Position numbers and translations under genes: made by a program. The notes under the pieces are model-generated. The model worked only from the letters and a program-made list of their open reading frames with translations, had not been told where the DNA came from and ran no database searches. A stretch of DNA of 6,071 bases, taken from Methanosarcinaceae archaeon. Lineage in GTDB: Archaea > Halobacteriota > Methanosarcinia > Methanosarcinales > Methanosarcinaceae. This document shows, piece after piece, positions 5,272 through 6,071 of the stretch (position 1 is its first letter; each line of letters starts with the position of its first letter). The DNA lies in assembly GCA_030655675.1 (NCBI GenBank), contig JAUSPM010000108.1, forward strand, positions 1 through 6,071, in the 5' to 3' direction.

Positions 5272-6031
5272 ATTGAAATCCACATTGCGGGATGAGAGCA
5301 GTTCTTCATTGAAGTCGCTTCATCCGGATTTTTATGATTCGGCGGATGTGTACATACGCGAGTTGGAGGGTGAGATCAAAAAGATCAATAATCCCCGTTC
5401 TGCAGAATCAAAGATGCTGGAGGATGAATTACAAAGTGCGATCACGGATATAGAGGTTATTTTTATCCGCCGTTTGCGTAAAATCACTACACGTGCAACA
5501 TCGAATGCATTTTCGAACAGGTCTGCAAAGCCTGATATGGACAAATTACTTCCGGCTGAACGCAAGGTGTATGATGCTGTACTCTCTGCAATAAATGTAG
5601 CTCGCAATGAATTGGTCGAACCTATAATGGATCCGGATTCAGTACGAAATGTTGCAACTGCTCAAAAAGCGCAGGATGTGACTGTAAATATGGGCGTAAA
5701 ATCGGGTGTAAAATCAGATGCAAAACAGGATGTGGAAAATGTTGCGGAAAGTGGGAAACACGAGGTAGATGTTGAAACCAAAAAACGATTGGATGCCCCG
5801 GCGCCGCAAGGTTCTTTAGAACTCACAAACGATACAGGCAAAAGCGATATAGCCAAAAGGAATATAAGTGAGGAATACCTTGTTGTGCGAATACTGAAAG
5901 ACCTATCTACTTTCCAGGCTGTGGATAATCGCAAATACACGTTGCAGGAGCATGATATTGTTTCATTACCTGCTGTTAATGCAAATGGACTTGTTAAGCG
6001 AAATATTGCACAGTTAATTCAAGATAATTAA
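5258..6031 (+). CDS. gins51: GINS complex protein, Gins51 (Sld5/Psf1-like) type
   Basis: GINS joins MCM and the Cdc45-like GAN/RecJ protein in the archaeal replicative helicase and contacts primase. The 257-residue protein has the A-B domain order of the Gins51 (GINS15) class: a helical A domain (about 1-122, with LHPDFYDSADVYIRELEGEI, IEVIFIRRLRKI and LLPAERKVYDAVLSAINVAR), a long linker, and a small beta-rich B domain at the C-terminus (about 205-257, EEYLVVRILKDLSTFQAVDN, YTLQEHDIVSLPAVNANGL). The linker (about 125-204) is long, polar and low in complexity, and contains four-residue repeats GVKS-GVKS-DAKQ-DVEN encoded by 12-nt units. It starts inside priS with GAGGAG nine bases upstream, so the two are cotranscribed. 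PriS next to a Gins51-type protein is a known euryarchaeal arrangement that links priming with helicase action. Class assignment is by domain order; confidence in GINS itself is high. Confidence 0.92.
   Translation: MDRTELKSTLRDESSSSLKSLHPDFYDSADVYIRELEGEIKKINNPRSAESKMLEDELQSAITDIEVIFIRRLRKITTRATSNAFSNRSAKPDMDKLLPAERKVYDAVLSAINVARNELVEPIMDPDSVRNVATAQKAQDVTVNMGVKSGVKSDAKQDVENVAESGKHEVDVETKKRLDAPAPQGSLELTNDTGKSDIAKRNISEEYLVVRILKDLSTFQAVDNRKYTLQEHDIVSLPAVNANGLVKRNIAQLIQDN
5692..5739 (+). repeat. Imperfect 12-nt tandem repeat within the GINS linker
   Basis: Four consecutive 12-base units: GGGCGTAAAATC (5692-5703), GGGTGTAAAATC (5704-5715), then the diverged AGATGCAAAACA (5716-5727) and GGATGTGGAAAA (5728-5739). 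The first two differ by one base. Because 12 is a multiple of three, unit gain or loss only changes linker length by four residues. This looks like replication-slippage growth of a disordered linker. Confidence 0.65.
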
Positions 6032-6053
6032 TTCAATAATCAATTTATATTTA

Positions 6054-6058
6054 AGGTG
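6054..6058 (+). promoter_or_regulatory. Ribosome-binding site of the last, partial gene
   Basis: AGGTG lies six bases before the ATG at 6065, the same motif and spacing as for pelA. It supports a true start there. The 33-base gap after the GINS stop suggests the gene belongs to the priS-gins operon. Confidence 0.6.
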
Positions 6059-6064
6059 TAAATT

Positions 6065-6071
6065 ATGAAGA
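6065..6071 (+). CDS. Start of a further gene, probably ribosomal protein eL44 (partial)
   Basis: Only ATG AAG A is visible (Met-Lys), so the product cannot be read. The start is supported by AGGTG six bases upstream and by the short 33-base gap after the GINS stop. In many euryarchaea the genes for PCNA, PriS or Gins51 sit next to a cluster for eL44, eS27, aIF2-alpha and Nop10, and eL44 proteins commonly begin Met-Lys. That makes rpl44e the leading guess, on context rather than sequence. It is cut by the window edge. Confidence 0.4.

Noticed and set aside
6044..6053. TATA-like TTTATATTTA before the last gene
   Set aside because: It is only 12-21 bases before the ATG, so transcription would begin inside the gene; the AGGTG site indicates a leadered, operon-internal start instead.
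1..6071. tRNA, CRISPR array, insertion sequence or transposase
   Set aside because: No cloverleaf-like stretch, no spaced long repeats, no terminal inverted repeats and no transposase motifs were seen on either strand.

Overview
The window looks like euryarchaeal chromosome, most likely from the Methanosarcinales or a related methanogen or anaerobic methanotroph. This rests on an archaeal Pelota, an archaeal-type RqcH/NFACT protein, an archaeal/eukaryotic-type primase small subunit (PriS), a GINS protein, TATA-like promoters and GGTG ribosome-binding sites. The lineage below phylum is my impression from how the PriS, Pelota and RqcH sequences read, not a computed placement.

Layout. At the left edge is a small A+T-rich gene on the + strand (6-290) with a winged-helix-like C-terminus. 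It converges on a two-gene minus-strand unit: rqcH (3449-1458) followed by pelA (1390-350). A 115-bp divergent promoter region (3450-3564) separates rqcH from a RelB/RelE-like toxin-antitoxin pair on the + strand (3565-3804 and 3805-4059). Next comes priS (4093-5271), which overlaps a Gins51-type GINS gene (5258-6031) by 14 bp. The window ends 7 bases into another gene (ATG at 6065), probably ribosomal protein eL44 judging from a gene order known in euryarchaea.

How the genes work together. rqcH and pelA form a translation-rescue pair: Pelota acts on stalled ribosomes so that they can be split, and RqcH works on the obstructed large subunit that still holds peptidyl-tRNA. priS, gins and the start of the presumed rpl44e gene form the left edge of the known archaeal replication/translation cluster. 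The toxin-antitoxin pair sits between these two housekeeping blocks with its own promoter. It is clearly A+T-richer (about 31% G+C in the toxin and 36% in the antitoxin by hand count, against roughly 43% in a sampled 60-base stretch of the GINS gene), which suggests a later insertion.

The most distinctive non-coding structure is the operator-like array in front of the antitoxin: three GTATA motifs exactly 10 bp apart, forming two overlapping perfect inverted repeats. No tRNA, rRNA, CRISPR array or transposase was seen. I do not see a convincing new multi-gene system. The most unusual items are the operator array, the in-frame stop/GTG junction between antitoxin and toxin, the 12-nt repeat in the GINS linker, and the cysteine-poor primase.
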